This document shows positions 62,807 through 64,000 of a stretch of 64,000 nucleotides of DNA, piece by piece (position 1 is the stretch's first letter; each line of letters begins with the position of its first letter). This DNA comes from Hippea alviniae EP5-r (lineage in GTDB: Bacteria; Campylobacterota_A; Desulfurellia; Desulfurellales; Hippeaceae), in NCBI RefSeq assembly GCF_000420385.1, contig NZ_ATUV01000002.1, positions 310,001-374,000 on the forward strand. Reading direction: 5' to 3'. A program made the translations under genes and the position numbers. Below the pieces are notes generated by a model. The model had not been told where the DNA came from. It did no database searches and worked only from the letters and a program-made list of their open reading frames with translations.

Positions 62807-64000
62807 ATGCAGAAAAATCAGCAGCCCAGCAAGTGGATTATAGCCTTAGCCGTTATACTGCCTACCTTGATGGAGATTGTTGATACAACGATTGTCAATG
62901 TTTCACTTCCACACATTCGTGGAGCTTTGAGCATCTCGCTTGATGAGTCAACTTGGGTTTTGACATCCTACATGGTTTCAAACGCCATTATCATACCTAT
63001 AACAGGCTGGTTAGCTATAAAGTTTGGCAGAAAAAAGTATCTAATGTTCTCTATTTTTGCTTTTACCTTCTTCTCGTTTTTGTGCGGATATGCGCCATCT
63101 TTTTACTTTTTGGTTTTGTCAAGGTTTGTTCAGGGTATAGCAGGTGGTGGCTTGCAGCCTTTGTCTCAAGCTATTCTGCTTGAGAGCTTTCCAAAAGAGC
63201 AGCGTGGTATGGCAATGGCAATATTTGGTATGGGTGTTGTTGTTGGGCCTATCTTAGGACCTGTGCTTGGTGGTTGGATTACAGATAACTGGGGCTGGAG
63301 ATGGATATTCTTTATCAATATACCCGTTGGAATACTATCAATACTTCTTATAGAGCTGTTTGTGTTTGACCCGGAGTATCTGAAGAAAGCAAAAGAAAAA
63401 ATAGAAAGCATAGATTATATGGGACTTGCATTTTTAGCAATTGCCGTTGGAGCATTACAGATTCTGCTTGATAACGCACAGAGAAAGGATTGGTTTGAAA
63501 GCAGATTTATAACCACTCTTGCCATAATTTCAGCTGTTGGCTTTATTATGTTTATATACAACGAGCTTAAGGTTGAGCATCCCGTTGTGAATCTTAAAAT
63601 TTTCAAGGATAGAAACTATTCACTCGGTAATCTTGTTATGTTTTTGGGCTTTTTTGGATTTTTTGGAACAATTGTTCTTCTGCCTTTATACCTTCAAAAC
63701 CTGATGGGTTATACGGCATTTTTGGCGGGATTGGTGCTCGGACCTGGAGCCTTAACGACCTTAATCGGTATGCCTTTGACGGGAAAACTGCTTGAGAAGG
63801 GTTTTGACCCAAGAAAACTGCTTCTTGGAAGTCTAATCATAAATGCTATTGCTATAAACATTATGGCTCATTTCAATCTGCAGGCTGACTTTTGGAATGT
63901 TATATACCCACGAGCATTGCAGGGATTTGCTATAGCGCTCTTCTTTGTGCCACTTGCTGCTGCCACATTTGCCAATATCAGCAATGAAGACATGGGTAAT
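62807..64000 (+). CDS. DHA2/EmrB-type MFS multidrug transporter (3' truncated by window)
   Basis: A 14-helix proton-driven drug exporter of the EmrB/QacA branch. The first 398 codons are in the window and the frame is still open at the end. It begins MQKNQQPSKWIIALAVILPT; the DHA2 motif TLMEIVDTTIVNVSLPHI and motif A-like WLAIKFGRKKYLM are clear, as is GPVLGGWITDNWGWRWIFFINIPVG. ATG follows the emrA stop directly. It would work with the adaptor upstream. Confidence 0.93.
   Translation, partial: MQKNQQPSKWIIALAVILPTLMEIVDTTIVNVSLPHIRGALSISLDESTWVLTSYMVSNAIIIPITGWLAIKFGRKKYLMFSIFAFTFFSFLCGYAPSFYFLVLSRFVQGIAGGGLQPLSQAILLESFPKEQRGMAMAIFGMGVVVGPILGPVLGGWITDNWGWRWIFFINIPVGILSILLIELFVFDPEYLKKAKEKIESIDYMGLAFLAIAVGALQILLDNAQRKDWFESRFITTLAIISAVGFIMFIYNELKVEHPVVNLKIFKDRNYSLGNLVMFLGFFGFFGTIVLLPLYLQNLMGYTAFLAGLVLGPGALTTLIGMPLTGKLLEKGFDPRKLLLGSLIINAIAINIMAHFNLQADFWNVIYPRALQGFAIALFFVPLAAATFANISNEDMGN

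Overview
The window is AT-rich bacterial DNA with dense, strongly operonic coding. It carries a periplasmic molybdopterin sulfur/polysulfide reductase locus, large multiheme c-type cytochromes with a system II (CcsBA) haem lyase, flagellin with a glycosylation island, and many class-overlapping starts and stops. Together these fit an anaerobic or microaerobic, motile, sulfur-reducing Gram-negative bacterium. The Desulfurellales (Hippea/Desulfurella group) is my best guess, but this is inferred from gene content and could not be searched. No tRNA, rRNA, CRISPR, prophage or intact insertion sequence was seen.

Layout. (1) 1-6193 (+): a housekeeping operon of pnp (5' truncated), M16 protease, class V aminotransferase, hisZ, purA, HIT protein and aroQ. 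(2) 6171-8008 (-): a STAS anti-sigma antagonist, an RsbW-like kinase and a secreted formylglycine-enzyme-like protein. (3) 8181-24604 (+): an accessory surface-sugar region. It holds a lipoprotein, a sialidase-fold protein, an aldo/keto reductase, two SDRs, an SpsF-like cytidylyltransferase, a NeuB-like synthase without its SAF domain, an SpsG/PseG-like protein, three ATP-grasp ligases, a methyltransferase, a split transketolase and a GH57-type protein. Its order spsF-spsE-spsG resembles the Bacillus sps and nonulosonate pathways. The region shows rearrangement: a frameshifted AAA ATPase cassette with its own palindromic promoter sits between the NeuB and SpsG genes, and a decayed second copy of an SDR 3' end lies beyond one ATP-grasp gene.

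(4) 24664-35505 (+): a respiratory locus. A Crp/Fnr regulator precedes a CRP-type palindrome placed at about -41.5 from a promoter. Then come a Sud-like rhodanese, a terminator, a TorD-like chaperone, PsrC, PsrA and PsrB-like subunits, a small anchored protein, a Rieske protein, a b6-like cytochrome, and 12-haem and 10-haem cytochromes. ccsBA (35470-37794, -) converges on it and would supply c-haem attachment. The simplest model is a quinol-oxidising PsrABC sulfur reductase plus a Rieske/b/multihaem-c branch sharing one regulator.

(5) 37876-44844: flagellin glycosylation. pseB and pseC (+) make the pseudaminic acid precursor, flagellin (-) has a clear sigma-28 promoter and an unusual leader, and a Maf-type flagellin glycosyltransferase carries a TPR tail. 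(6) 53822-44930 (-): one long operon of a 36-residue lipoprotein, nadB, cysteine synthase, rnc, era, mgtE, glmM, a TlpA-like protein and serA. (7) 53939-60729 (+): a DksA-type protein, a ComF-type protein, then rpsF-ssb-rpsR-rplI-dnaB-uvrA. (8) 60726-64000: a Fur/PerR-type regulator (-), a short promoter-plus-terminator unit that may encode a small RNA, and a marR-emrA-emrB efflux operon running off the window.
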